Assembly (NCBI RefSeq): GCF_030131845.1
Contig: NZ_JASKYM010000001.1
Span: 62,001 to 126,000 of the forward strand
Reading direction: 5' to 3'
Source: Romboutsia sedimentorum
Lineage (GTDB): Bacteria > Bacillota > Clostridia > Peptostreptococcales > Peptostreptococcaceae
Length of the DNA: 64,000 nucleotides
Below are positions 8,730 through 16,958 of the stretch, one piece after another (the first letter of the stretch is position 1; the number at the start of each line of letters is the position of its first letter). Both the position numbers and the translations under genes were made by a program. The notes under the pieces were generated by a model. It was not told the origin of the DNA, made no database searches, and was given only the letters and a program-made list of their open reading frames with translations.

Positions 8730-9821
8730 TTATCTCCTCTCAACATAACCTTGTATTAAAACATCTTCTCCTATACTTTCAAATGTCATATCTTTAACCT
8801 TAAAAACATTTTTTAACATTTCTATCCCAGATCCTCCGATTGGAGTTTTTGAAGTCTCACCACCAATTAACTTTGGAGCAATATAAACTTGTATCTTATC
8901 TACTAAATTTTTTGAAAGTGCTGAAAAATTCAAACTAGATCCACCTTCTAATAAAATACTATCTATTTTTAATTTTCCTAATTTTATCATCATATCTTCT
9001 AAATCTACTCTATTATCTTTTAATTTAGATATTATTACTTTTACACCCTTATTTTCTAAACTATTTATCTTATCTTTATTAGCTTTTGTCGTAGTTACAA
9101 TAATAGTCTTTGATTTATTTATTTGGTTCACTACTTTTGAATTTATAGGGATTCTAAGAGAACTATCTACTACTATTCTTATTGGATTTTTACTATTTTT
9201 TAACCTACAAGTCAACTCTGGGTCATCTTTAATTATTGTATTTACACCAACTAAAATCGCCATAACCTCATTTCTTAATTTGTGAACATTTTTTCTTGAT
9301 TCTTCACTACTTATCCATTTAGATTCTCCACCATATGTTGCTATTTTTCCATCTAATGACATTGCACTTTTCATAATTATAAAAGGTTTTTTTAATTTTA
9401 TGTACTTCATAAATACTTCATTTAGTTTCTTATTCTCCTTATCTAATATTCCTACTATTACTTCAACACCTGCTTCTATTAGTTTTTTAATTCCATTCCC
9501 AGAAACTAAAGGATTAGGATCTTTAGATGCTATAACAACTTTAGATATTTTACTTTCTATTATCTTGTCTACACATGGAGGTGTTTTCCCATAATGGCAA
9601 CAAGGTTCTAATGTTACATACAATGTTGCACCCTCTACGTCTTCTATGCTATTATTTAAAGCATTTATTTCTGCATGATTTTTTCCATATTCTTCATGAT
9701 ACCCTTGACCTATTACTTTATTATTCTTTACAATTACTGCTCCTACCATAGGATTTGGATTCACTTTACCTTTTCCTTTTTTCGCTAATTCTAACGCCAA
9801 ACTCATATAATTTAACTTCAC
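8730..9821 (-). CDS. ribD: Bifunctional diaminohydroxyphosphoribosylaminopyrimidine deaminase / reductase
   Basis: 363 residues. The N-terminal deaminase domain (about 1-145) carries the zinc-binding HAEINAL and EPCCHYGKTPPC motifs. The C-terminal RibD_C reductase domain (about 147-360) has MKSAMSLDGKIA and the LLEGGSSLN motif. It performs the second and third steps of riboflavin synthesis. The start is GTG 9821, seven bases after AGGGAGG. It is the first gene of the operon, directly downstream of the FMN riboswitch and its terminators. Confidence 0.96.
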   Translation of the reverse strand: MKLNYMSLALELAKKGKGKVNPNPMVGAVIVKNNKVIGQGYHEEYGKNHAEINALNNSIEDVEGATLYVTLEPCCHYGKTPPCVDKIIESKISKVVIASKDPNPLVSGNGIKKLIEAGVEVIVGILDKENKKLNEVFMKYIKLKKPFIIMKSAMSLDGKIATYGGESKWISSEESRKNVHKLRNEVMAILVGVNTIIKDDPELTCRLKNSKNPIRIVVDSSLRIPINSKVVNQINKSKTIIVTTTKANKDKINSLENKGVKVIISKLKDNRVDLEDMMIKLGKLKIDSILLEGGSSLNFSALSKNLVDKIQVYIAPKLIGGETSKTPIGGSGIEMLKNVFKVKDMTFESIGEDVLIQGYVERR

Positions 9822-9857
9822 TTTAAAGCCTCCCTTCTAATAATTTCTTTGTATTAT

Positions 9858-9892
9858 AAAAAGCCCTAAGTTAAATAGCTCAGGACTTTTAT
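9858..9892 (-). terminator. Second hairpin between the riboswitch and ribD
   Basis: Stem AAAAGTCCTGAG / CTTAGGGCTTTT (about 9860-9870 and 9879-9890, one G-U pair) ending in five T residues. It lies downstream of the main expression-platform terminator, so transcription may be stopped twice before ribD. Confidence 0.6.
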
Positions 9893-9932
9893 GGATAAAT
9901 ATATTTAAGTAAACTTAATAAATCTATTTAAC

Positions 9933-9967
9933 TAAAAAAGCTCTGAAATATAAAATATTCCAGAGCA
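9933..9967 (-). terminator. Riboswitch expression-platform terminator
   Basis: Hairpin GCTCTGGAATATT / AATATTTCAGAGC-like (9940-9966), followed on the minus strand by six T residues (9939-9934). Its position 60-90 nt after the FMN aptamer fits control by transcription termination. Confidence 0.75.
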
Positions 9968-10025
9968 TATTAATCAAATAAATATAGATATATTATGTAA
10001 ACTTATATCACTATATTTTTATATT

Positions 10026-10134
10026 ATCTTCTTTCATCCAGACTGTACTGTCGGCTTCGGAATCTAACCGAATCATGCCTATTAAGGCTCGCGGGCTTTA
10101 CCGCCGGTAGGGAATTTCACCCTGCCCTGAAGAT
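10026..10134 (-). ncRNA. FMN riboswitch (RFN element)
   Basis: Read on the minus strand it starts ATCTTCAGGGCAGGGTGAAA and ends GGATGAAAGAAGAT, closing the basal P1 stem. The conserved CTACCGGCGGTAAAGCCCGCGA-type core and the CCGACAGTACAGTCTGG-type 3' junction are recognisable. It senses FMN and controls the rib operon. Confidence 0.97.
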
Positions 10135-10153
10135 TATTAAGTTTTGTAATTAC

Positions 10154-10182
10154 ATATTATCTCCTTTTATTGTGTATGTCAA
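10154..10182 (-). promoter_or_regulatory. Sigma-A promoter of the rib operon
   Basis: Minus-strand -35 TTGACA (10177-10182), 17-bp spacer, -10 TAATAT (10154-10159), just upstream of the FMN aptamer. Confidence 0.8.
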
Positions 10183-10377
10183 TAAATTTTATTTTTAAAT
10201 TCATCTTTTTATTGTATTAATATACTATTTTGTATCCTTAATAAAGGCATTATTTAATGCTAACTCAATCTATTAAAGTTAATTATCGCAATTTATTGTT
10301 TAAACAAAATTTCCCAATTTTTTTAATTAATATGTGCTATAATTTGCTTAAGCAAATAAAAAAAAGGGGGATTTCAA

Positions 10378-12300
10378 ATGAATAAGAAATTATCTAAAGA
10401 AGCATATGGAGGGATATCTGGAAAAGATTATATTCCTTACATAACAGACAAATCTAAATCAGGTGGAAATGTTGCAGTATTAATTATAGGTCTTGTCCTA
10501 GCGATTGTTTTCGCAGCTTCTACAACATACTCTGGTATGAAAGCTGGTCTTACCGTTGCTGCAGGAATTCCTGGTTCTATAATAGGTTCCGCATTTGTTG
10601 GCGCATTTGCTCGTCAAAAAGGAATTCTTGGTAAAAACCTAATTCAAGGTATGTCAAGCGGTGGAGAATCAGTAGCTAGCGGTATGATTTTCGTATTCCC
10701 AGCTGTTATTTTAATTGGTAGTCAAATATCATTTTTTGAAGGTATGGCTGTTGGTGTTGGTGGAGTATTATTTGGTATTGGATGTGCATCACTTGTCCAT
10801 AATTACTTAATTATTGAAGAACATGGTAAACTTATGTATCCAGAATCTATGGCTATTTCAGAGACGCTTGTAGCTTCAGATACTGGCGGGGACTCAATAA
10901 AGTATATGGGTATTGGATTTGGAATAGGTGGTGTGCTTACAGTGTTAACAGGTTCATTTTTAAATCTAACTAACAATGTAATAACTTTTATTGGTAGTAA
11001 GTTTTATAAATGGAAATTTAGTGTTGAAGTGAATCCTCTTCTTTTAGGGATTGGTTTTATAGTAGGACTTGAAGTATCTTTAACAATGTTTGCTGGATCT
11101 ATTTTATCAAGCTTCGGTATTGCACCTTTAATAGGTTACTTTACTGATTTAGCAGCTGATGGGGTTACAGTGTGGAATAATAGTTCAATGGCTCTTAATC
11201 AAATGGATGTTAATGCAATTTCTAGTAGTTATGTAAAATATATAGGTGCTGGTATGATGCTTTGTGGTGGTATGATTGGTGCGATTAAACTTATCCCAAC
11301 TATTATAGCTTCTGTTAAAGAAACTATGAATGCTAAAGCTTCTGCTTCAAATGGAGATGATGGTTCATCTATTCAAATTTTAATTTTATTTGGTGGTATT
11401 GTAGTTGGATTTATAGCAGCATTTTTAATTTCTGGAAATATTACAATGGCAATTGTAGGTGCAATTATTTCACTTTTATTATCTTTATTATTTGTTATAG
11501 TAGCTGGTCGTTTAACAGGTACTATAGGTACATCTAACTTACCAGTATCAGGTATGACAATAGCATCTTTAGTTATTGTAACATTGATATTTGTTTCAAT
11601 GGGATGGACTAGTCAAGAAGATAATAAATCATTACTTTTATTTGGTACATTTATAGTTGTTGCAATATCTATGGCTGGTGGTTACAGCCAATCTCAAAAA
11701 GTAACTTATATTATTGGTGGTAATAAAAATGAAATGCAACGTTACTTCGCAATCGCTAGTATTGTTGGTGTTGTTACAGTTGTTGGTACAATTTTATTAC
11801 TTGCTGATCAACTTAAAGTAGTTGGAGATAGTGCTCAATTTGCATTACCACAAGCTAACTTAATGTCTACACTTACTTCTGGAATCATGTCTGGTAAATT
11901 ACCTTGGGTTATGATTATTGTTGGTGTATTTATGGCAATTGTTTTCTACTTCTTAAAATTACCAATTATGACTGTTGCTATAGGTTTCTACTTACCAATT
12001 GCAACAACTTCTATAATTTTAATTGGTGCACTAATCCGTGTGCTTGTTGAAAAAATGGCTAAATCTGATAACGAAAAAGAAGTCAAAGTTTCAAACGGTA
12101 TAAGCTTATCTTCAGGTCTTGTTGCTGGTGGTTCTATTATAGGATTAATTGGTATTATATTACAAGTAACAGGAGTTATAAATGTAGGTGCTCCAACTGG
12201 ATTTGCAGCTGGAAATGGTATGGCAATTCTTTTACTAGTAGTCTTGGTTGTCCTTACTACATTACCTATAATATCATCTAAGGTAAAACATAATGAGTAA
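10378..12300 (+). CDS. OPT-family oligopeptide transporter
   Basis: A 640-residue protein with about 14-16 membrane segments. It has hallmark motifs of the bacterial OPT branch: STTYSGMKAGLTVAAGIPGSIIG at residues about 49-71, SSGGESVASGMIF at about 93-105 and MYPESMAISETLVASD at about 149-164. Members import peptides, or in other branches metal-siderophore or glutathione complexes, using the proton gradient; the substrate is unknown here. Start ATG 10378 follows AAAGGGGGATT. A TTGTTTAAACAA palindrome lies upstream at 10296-10307. It overlaps the PqqD-like gene by 8 bp (ATGAGTAA), implying one mRNA and coupled translation. Confidence 0.9.
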   Translation: MNKKLSKEAYGGISGKDYIPYITDKSKSGGNVAVLIIGLVLAIVFAASTTYSGMKAGLTVAAGIPGSIIGSAFVGAFARQKGILGKNLIQGMSSGGESVASGMIFVFPAVILIGSQISFFEGMAVGVGGVLFGIGCASLVHNYLIIEEHGKLMYPESMAISETLVASDTGGDSIKYMGIGFGIGGVLTVLTGSFLNLTNNVITFIGSKFYKWKFSVEVNPLLLGIGFIVGLEVSLTMFAGSILSSFGIAPLIGYFTDLAADGVTVWNNSSMALNQMDVNAISSSYVKYIGAGMMLCGGMIGAIKLIPTIIASVKETMNAKASASNGDDGSSIQILILFGGIVVGFIAAFLISGNITMAIVGAIISLLLSLLFVIVAGRLTGTIGTSNLPVSGMTIASLVIVTLIFVSMGWTSQEDNKSLLLFGTFIVVAISMAGGYSQSQKVTYIIGGNKNEMQRYFAIASIVGVVTVVGTILLLADQLKVVGDSAQFALPQANLMSTLTSGIMSGKLPWVMIIVGVFMAIVFYFLKLPIMTVAIGFYLPIATTSIILIGALIRVLVEKMAKSDNEKEVKVSNGISLSSGLVAGGSIIGLIGIILQVTGVINVGAPTGFAAGNGMAILLLVVLVVLTTLPIISSKVKHNE

Positions 12301-12640
12301 TAATGATGAAATTTTAAATATGATTTTTAAAATTTCTAGTAAAATTGATTACGAAGTAAATAAAGATGAAACGGTTACTATACTTGAAAAACAAGATCAT
12401 TGGATACAAAATTTGTTTAGAAAGCTAAAATTTAAAATACCTATGTACAAAAAAATCACATTAGATAAATATGGTAGCTATATATTTTTACAAATTGATG
12501 GTAAAAAAACTGTCAAAGAAATAGGTGAAATTTTAGAATTTAAGTATGGAAAAGAGTCTCATCCTCTTTATGAACGATTACTATTATTCTTAAATCATAT
12601 AGAAGCAAACTGTAATTATATAAACAAATTGAATGCATAA
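12293..12640 (+). CDS. PqqD-like (RiPP recognition element) protein
   Basis: A 115-residue protein with a PqqD fold in its C-terminal two thirds (KKITLDKYGSYIFLQIDGKKTVKEIGEIL, residues about 53-82, then a helical tail). PqqD domains form the RiPP recognition element that binds leader peptides; stand-alone PqqD-like proteins also occur outside RiPP clusters. No radical-SAM maturase or precursor peptide is visible nearby. The gene overlaps the end of the OPT transporter, so a role with that transporter is suggested by context only. Confidence 0.7.
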   Translation: MSNNDEILNMIFKISSKIDYEVNKDETVTILEKQDHWIQNLFRKLKFKIPMYKKITLDKYGSYIFLQIDGKKTVKEIGEILEFKYGKESHPLYERLLLFLNHIEANCNYINKLNA

Positions 12641-12641
12641 T

Positions 12642-12688
12642 AAAAAGCTAGTTTAAAGGTTTCTTTTAACCTTTAAACTAGCTTTTTT
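12642..12688 (+). terminator. Intrinsic terminator after the OPT/PqqD pair
   Basis: A near-perfect 20-bp hairpin (AAAAAGCTAGTTTAAAGGTT, arms 12642-12661 and 12668-12687) with a T-run. It also overlaps the 3' end of the histidine-kinase remnant read on the minus strand. Confidence 0.9.
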
Positions 12689-12973
12689 ATAATTGTTTAA
12701 TATCTCTACACTAATATTTTCATTAGTAAATTTTATCGCATTTGATAATAAATTAAGTATGGCACGTTCTATCATATCTGAATCACACTTTATTACATGT
12801 TCTTCAATTTCAGTATCAAATACTATGTTTATTTCTTTAGGGCCTGCATAATTTATAACAGACAGTGTTATATCTTCAACTAATTTAACTATATCGCAGT
12901 TTGTGAACTTCGCCTTAGTAAACTCTACATCTATTTTAGTTATTTCAACAATATTATTTTGAAGTCTTAATTT
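12653..12973 (-). pseudogene. Histidine kinase remnant (N-box fragment)
   Basis: Minus-strand translation from 12973 to the TAA at 12655-12653 gives about 106 codons containing the region after the phospho-acceptor helix (LRLQNNIVEITKID) and a typical sensor-kinase N box (ERAILNLLSNAIKFT). The G boxes and everything upstream are missing: the frame is closed by a stop at 12974-12976 and no start or ribosome site is visible. It is a truncated kinase ATPase domain, left by deletion. Confidence 0.8.
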
Positions 12974-13059
12974 TTACCCTTACTCTTTACATCTAATAGT
13001 TGTATTGTTGAATAAATTTAATATTTATCTTTATTTATGTCAGATTTATTTCCATAACT

Positions 13060-13086
13060 AAAAAAAGACCCTAAGGTCTTTTTTTA
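13060..13086 (-). terminator. Terminator of the first csp gene
   Basis: Short strong hairpin AAAAAAAGACC / GGTCTTTTTTT around a CTAA loop, immediately after the coding region on the minus strand. Confidence 0.85.
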
Positions 13087-13099
13087 AACAATCTATATA

Positions 13100-13300
13100 T
13101 TATAATACAGTTATGTTTTCTGCTTGAGGTCCTCTAGCACCTTTAACTATATTAAAACTTACTTTTTGTCCTTCTTCTAATGATTTGAATCCATCAGTTT
13201 GTATAGCTGAGAAATGTGCGAATACATCATCTCCACCTTCTACTGATATAAATCCAAAACCTTTTTCATTGTTAAACCATTTTACTGTTCCATTAGTCAT
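13100..13300 (-). CDS. Cold-shock protein, CspA family (copy 1)
   Basis: A 66-residue single cold-shock domain with both RNA-binding motifs ([11 protein letters not shown] and DVFAHFSAI). It acts as an RNA chaperone in the cytoplasm. I start at the ATG matching the other two copies (GGAG eight to nine bases upstream) rather than the 75-residue longer frame. It differs from copies 2 and 3 at one residue (Lys in place of Arg in EEGQKVSFN). Confidence 0.93.
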   Translation of the reverse strand: MTNGTVKWFNNEKGFGFISVEGGDDVFAHFSAIQTDGFKSLEEGQKVSFNIVKGARGPQAENITVL

Positions 13301-13418
13301 TTTAAAATTCTCCATAACCTCTTGCAAGGCTTTCTTTTTATTGTGTATTACATATACTATTATACACTATATTTTAAATAATATATACTATTATTTTGAA
13401 TAATGCTATTCTTTTTAT

Positions 13419-14516
13419 TTAAAAAACGTATTCTTTATTAACAGAATCAGATGCAGTTAAAAAAAGTACATTAGGATAAAACATTCCAAAATTTACAATA
13501 TCTCCTATTTCAATTTTTTTAGCCGCGTTTTCTATATCTATTATAAGGTGATCGCTACTGCTTCCTACTATTTCTATACCTTCCTCTAATGGTATTAAAC
13601 TATCAGGAAAAACAAAGTCTTGCTTACCTATAGCTAATATAGCTCTTTTTCTTATACCTCTATCTTCATAAACAGGCTTATTACCAAAAGCATCTATAAA
13701 CATTTCACCTATAGGGTAAGATGGTTTATTTTTTAATTCTATTACCTCTGCTTTTAATACTATCGTATCTTTATGGATTTGCTTTATATCATATCCCCAA
13801 TAATCTGCTAAATCACGCCCTACTAATATCCCTTCACCTATTCTTAAATTATTTATTTTCTTAGGTATATTATTATCTAATACCAATGGTAATGTAGTTG
13901 TTGCTCCCCCTGATATTATATCTAATTCTCTATCTATTTTATTTTCAATCTTTATAGCTGCATTGCATAGTTTATTCAAATTTCCATAAGTAGGTTTTAT
14001 AGATCCATAGCAACTTAAATTAGTTCCTATTCCATATAATTTAACATATTGAAAATTATTTTCTATATATAAAGCTGTATTTATAAATTCTTCTTCATCC
14101 AATATACCTTCTCTTAAATCACCTAAATCCATCATTAGAATTATTTTATGCTTCTTATTTTGATTTTTGCATTCCTCTTCTATTTTGTTTATAGTTTCTA
14201 ACTCTGAATTCAAGCTAATATCAACATATTTGACTATTTCTTCTATTTCTCCAATCATAGGCATTCGAATTAACATGTTTTCACTTTTGAGACCTTTTTT
14301 TTGAAGATTTATTAATTGTTCCAACCTAGAACTAGCAATATACCTACAACCTCCCTCTAGCATTATTTCGCCTACTTCTAATGGTGCGTTTACACCTTTT
14401 ACTACTCCTGCTATGTTTATTCCTAGATTTCCACACAAATCAACTATGTAATTTGTATTCTCATATATTTTTTTTAAGTTTATTTCTAAAATCGGATATT
14501 TTTCTTTGTATTTCAT
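13419..14516 (-). CDS. orr: Alanine/ornithine racemase-family PLP enzyme
   Basis: A 365-residue type III-fold PLP enzyme. The N-terminal alanine-racemase-like barrel contains the PLP lysine in GVVKGVNA (about residues 37-44) and the glycine-rich phosphate region SGGATTTLPL (about 201-210). A C-terminal beta domain follows (FGNKPVYEDRGIRKRAILAIGKQD). The closest characterised type I recall is ornithine racemase of Stickland clostridia, which feeds D-ornithine to the ornithine aminomutase pathway. The substrate cannot be read from the sequence, and no ornithine pathway genes are adjacent. AGAGGGGGG precedes ATG 14516. Confidence 0.72.
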   Translation of the reverse strand: MKYKEKYPILEINLKKIYENTNYIVDLCGNLGINIAGVVKGVNAPLEVGEIMLEGGCRYIASSRLEQLINLQKKGLKSENMLIRMPMIGEIEEIVKYVDISLNSELETINKIEEECKNQNKKHKIILMMDLGDLREGILDEEEFINTALYIENNFQYVKLYGIGTNLSCYGSIKPTYGNLNKLCNAAIKIENKIDRELDIISGGATTTLPLVLDNNIPKKINNLRIGEGILVGRDLADYWGYDIKQIHKDTIVLKAEVIELKNKPSYPIGEMFIDAFGNKPVYEDRGIRKRAILAIGKQDFVFPDSLIPLEEGIEIVGSSSDHLIIDIENAAKKIEIGDIVNFGMFYPNVLFLTASDSVNKEYVF

Positions 14517-14685
14517 AACCTATTCCCCCCTCTTATTTTTACCTATTAACTCATGCACTATTATATCCTTATTGATTTTACTATCCTAATTTTTAAAATT
14601 CACAGCAAACTTTATTATCTAATAGTAGCATATTTTAAATCATTTAACATTATAATAAACAATTTTAGAAATCAATTTTTAATGT

Positions 14686-15003
14686 CTATATTATTCCATA
14701 AACGTCTTCCATATTTCCAACTCTATAATCATCCTTATTTTCTAATTCATTTATAAATATTTCCCCATTTTGTATAGCCCATATTTTTTTAGTTCTAGAA
14801 AGCTTTTTTATATAACTCTCTAACTTCATAGCTTTACTTTTGCTATTACTAGTAAAGTAGATTTCTAGTTTTTTGAAACCCCTTACTTTTGTATATTTAC
14901 AATTTATACCTGTCTCATGTTCTTTCATCCTTCTTCTTATATCTGTTGTGTATCCAGTATATAATGAATCGTCTTTACACCTTATAATATATGTGAAATT
15001 CAT
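14686..15003 (-). CDS. GIY-YIG nuclease-family protein
   Basis: A 105-residue stand-alone GIY-YIG domain of the UPF0213 (YhbQ/YazA) type: FTYIIRCKDDSLYTGYT near the N terminus, RRMKEHETG after it, and a catalytic glutamate region (KLESYIKKLSR). The function of such small proteins is unclear. I moved the start from 15048 to ATG 15003 because AAGGGGATG precedes it and the domain begins right there. Confidence 0.88.
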   Translation of the reverse strand: MNFTYIIRCKDDSLYTGYTTDIRRRMKEHETGINCKYTKVRGFKKLEIYFTSNSKSKAMKLESYIKKLSRTKKIWAIQNGEIFINELENKDDYRVGNMEDVYGII

Positions 15004-15046
15004 ATTACATCCCCTTTTGAATTTATACTTTTTATAATTTAAGCAC

Positions 15047-15070
15047 AAAAAAAGACCCGAAGGTCTTTTT
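15047..15070 (-). terminator. Terminator of the second csp gene
   Basis: Hairpin AAAAAGACC / GGTCTTTTT with loop CGAA, directly after csp copy 2. Confidence 0.8.
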
Positions 15071-15085
15071 AGAACAATCTATATA

Positions 15086-15286
15086 TTATAATACAGTTAT
15101 GTTTTCTGCTTGAGGTCCTCTAGCACCTTTAACTATATTAAAGCTTACTCTTTGTCCTTCTTCTAATGATTTGAATCCATCAGTTTGTATAGCTGAGAAA
15201 TGTGCGAATACGTCATCTCCACCTTCTACTGATATAAATCCAAAACCTTTTTCGTTGTTAAACCATTTTACTGTTCCGTTAGTCAT
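15086..15286 (-). CDS. Cold-shock protein, CspA family (copy 2)
   Basis: A 66-residue cold-shock domain identical in protein sequence to copy 3, with the same RNP motifs as copy 1. Its leader (upstream to about 15370) and terminator are nearly identical to those of copy 3, so the two form a tandem duplication of about 482 bp. The A/T-rich 5' leader of roughly 60-80 nt before the ribosome site is typical of cold-regulated csp mRNAs. Confidence 0.93.
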   Translation of the reverse strand: MTNGTVKWFNNEKGFGFISVEGGDDVFAHFSAIQTDGFKSLEEGQRVSFNIVKGARGPQAENITVL

Positions 15287-15528
15287 TTGTTAATTCTCCA
15301 TCACCTTTTATAAGGCTTTTCTTTTTATTGTTTACTACTTCTATTATTATACACTATATTTTTAATAATAGATACATTTTTTTAATTTTATTTAATAATA
15401 TATTTCAAAAGATTATTTTAATGTTATTGGTTTTGTTTTTAATATTTAAGTGCTTATTCCTACTAGGAACTTTATATTCATTATTATTTCTTTATTTAAA
15501 TAAACTTAAACTTTTATAATTTAAATAC

Positions 15529-15552
15529 AAAAAAAGACCCGAAGGTCTTTTT
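15529..15552 (-). terminator. Terminator of the third csp gene
   Basis: Same hairpin as after copy 2 (AAAAAAAGACC / GGTCTTTTT, loop CGAA). Confidence 0.8.
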
Positions 15553-15567
15553 AGAACAATCTATATA

Positions 15568-15768
15568 TTATAATACAGTTATGTTTTCTGCTTGAGGTCC
15601 TCTAGCACCTTTAACTATATTAAAGCTTACTCTTTGTCCTTCTTCTAATGATTTGAATCCATCAGTTTGTATAGCTGAGAAATGTGCGAATACGTCATCT
15701 CCACCTTCTACTGATATAAATCCAAAACCTTTTTCGTTGTTAAACCATTTTACTGTTCCGTTAGTCAT
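15568..15768 (-). CDS. Cold-shock protein, CspA family (copy 3)
   Basis: A 66-residue cold-shock domain, amino-acid identical to copy 2; the coding DNA also matches almost base for base. It has its own leader (up to about 15860), ribosome site (GGAG) and terminator, so each copy is an independent transcription unit. Confidence 0.93.
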   Translation of the reverse strand: MTNGTVKWFNNEKGFGFISVEGGDDVFAHFSAIQTDGFKSLEEGQRVSFNIVKGARGPQAENITVL

Positions 15769-15978
15769 TTGTTAATTCTCCATCACCTTTTATAAAGGCT
15801 TTTCTTTTTATTGTTTACTACTTCTATAAGTATACACTATATCTTTGATAATAGATACTCTTTTTTAATTTTATTTATAAATAATAAAAATACTGACCCA
15901 AATTCTCTTCCAACTTAAATAAAATAACAGTATAAATAAAAGCAATTAAAATCTTGTCTACATAAAATCCTACTATTT

Positions 15979-16749
15979 TCAAAATCTAAGGGATAAACAA
16001 CTTAATCCCCCATCAAGCTTTCTATATTCAGAAGTGTCAGCTTCTATAACCCTATATCCTTTCTCTTCTATTGCTTTTTTAGCTTTCTCGTATCCAAATG
16101 GAACTAACACAGTATCATTAACCCATATGCAGTTAGCAGAATAACTTTCATCTTCACTTATAATTATTCTATTAAAATCTTTAAATACATCTTTGTCAAC
16201 AAACTCGCCTGCTACTAATAAATTATTATTTTCTAAATATGCTAAACCTGTTTTTAAGTGTAATACTTGCTCTAATTCAACTACAGAACCTGTGTATCCA
16301 TACTTTTCTAACTTTTCTATGAATTGTCTGCATCCTTCTTTATTTGTTCTAGCAGATTCACCTACATAAAAATGATTTCCAACCATCATAACATCTCCAC
16401 CTTCCAAAGTTCCTGGTGCTGTTATGTACTCTATTTTATCTTCTGTAAAAAATTGTTTTATAGTTTCTATCATGTCCTCTGTCTCTTTATTTCTAGACTT
16501 TGCTCCTGGATTGCTTATTATTGCACAATTTTTAGTTATTACTGCAGTATCTTCTACAAAGCATGAATCTGGAAATCTTTCATCTGCATCTAAAATCGTT
16601 ACATTTACATTACAAGCCTTTAAAGCTTCTATATACTTATCGTGTTGTTTTAGTGCTAATTCATAATCTGGTTTTCCTAGTTTTGGTTGTGATGTTATGC
16701 CCTCTACCATTGATTTTGATGGTCTTTTTACAATTACATTTTTAAACAT
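15979..16749 (-). CDS. Dimethylarginine dimethylaminohydrolase (DDAH)-type hydrolase
   Basis: A 256-residue member of the guanidino-group-modifying superfamily. Visible motifs are FPDSCFVEDTAV (about residues 58-69), GTLEGGDVM (about 116-124), the catalytic histidine in LHLKTGLAYL (about 163-172) and the catalytic cysteine near the C terminus (LDGGLSCLSLRF). DDAH-like enzymes hydrolyse methylated arginine or related guanidines to citrulline; the bacterial substrate is often uncertain. It is shorter than arginine deiminase (about 410). TTTGGAGGA precedes the start. Confidence 0.85.
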   Translation of the reverse strand: MFKNVIVKRPSKSMVEGITSQPKLGKPDYELALKQHDKYIEALKACNVNVTILDADERFPDSCFVEDTAVITKNCAIISNPGAKSRNKETEDMIETIKQFFTEDKIEYITAPGTLEGGDVMMVGNHFYVGESARTNKEGCRQFIEKLEKYGYTGSVVELEQVLHLKTGLAYLENNNLLVAGEFVDKDVFKDFNRIIISEDESYSANCIWVNDTVLVPFGYEKAKKAIEEKGYRVIEADTSEYRKLDGGLSCLSLRF

Positions 16750-16872
16750 ATTAAATTTTCCTCCAAATTTTTATTTTATAGTTTCTTTATAAAATATATG
16801 TTAGGAGCAAAATAAATATTTCCTTAATAAAAGTGGTTGTAATTAATTATGAGACAGTCTTTTGAACATAAA

Positions 16873-16931
16873 AGAACCTCCTTAAAGTTGGCAGACTTTG
16901 TGATTTAATCTGCCAATTTCAAGGGGGTTCT
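16873..16931. repeat. Imperfect 23-bp inverted repeat downstream of the ABC-F gene
   Basis: Arms 16873-16895 and 16909-16931 (AGAACCTCCTTAAAGTTGGCAGA against its near-complement) differ at three positions, around a 13-nt loop. It lies just past the ABC-F stop codon and would act as a terminator for it (the minus-strand tail is TTTTATG, a weak U-tract). One arm contains a CCTCCTT/AAGGAGG core. A mobile-element remnant is the alternative. Confidence 0.6.
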
Positions 16932-16958
16932 AACTTATTATTTTAAGTAATACACGAT

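Noticed and set aside
13185-13403. Plus-strand 72-residue ORF opposite csp copy 1
   Set aside because: Antisense to a conserved cold-shock gene and its leader; no ribosome site or homology.
12641-16749. CRISPR array suggested by the repeated csp sequences
   Set aside because: The repeats are whole csp genes with leaders and terminators, not short direct repeats with spacers. No CRISPR array was seen anywhere in the window.
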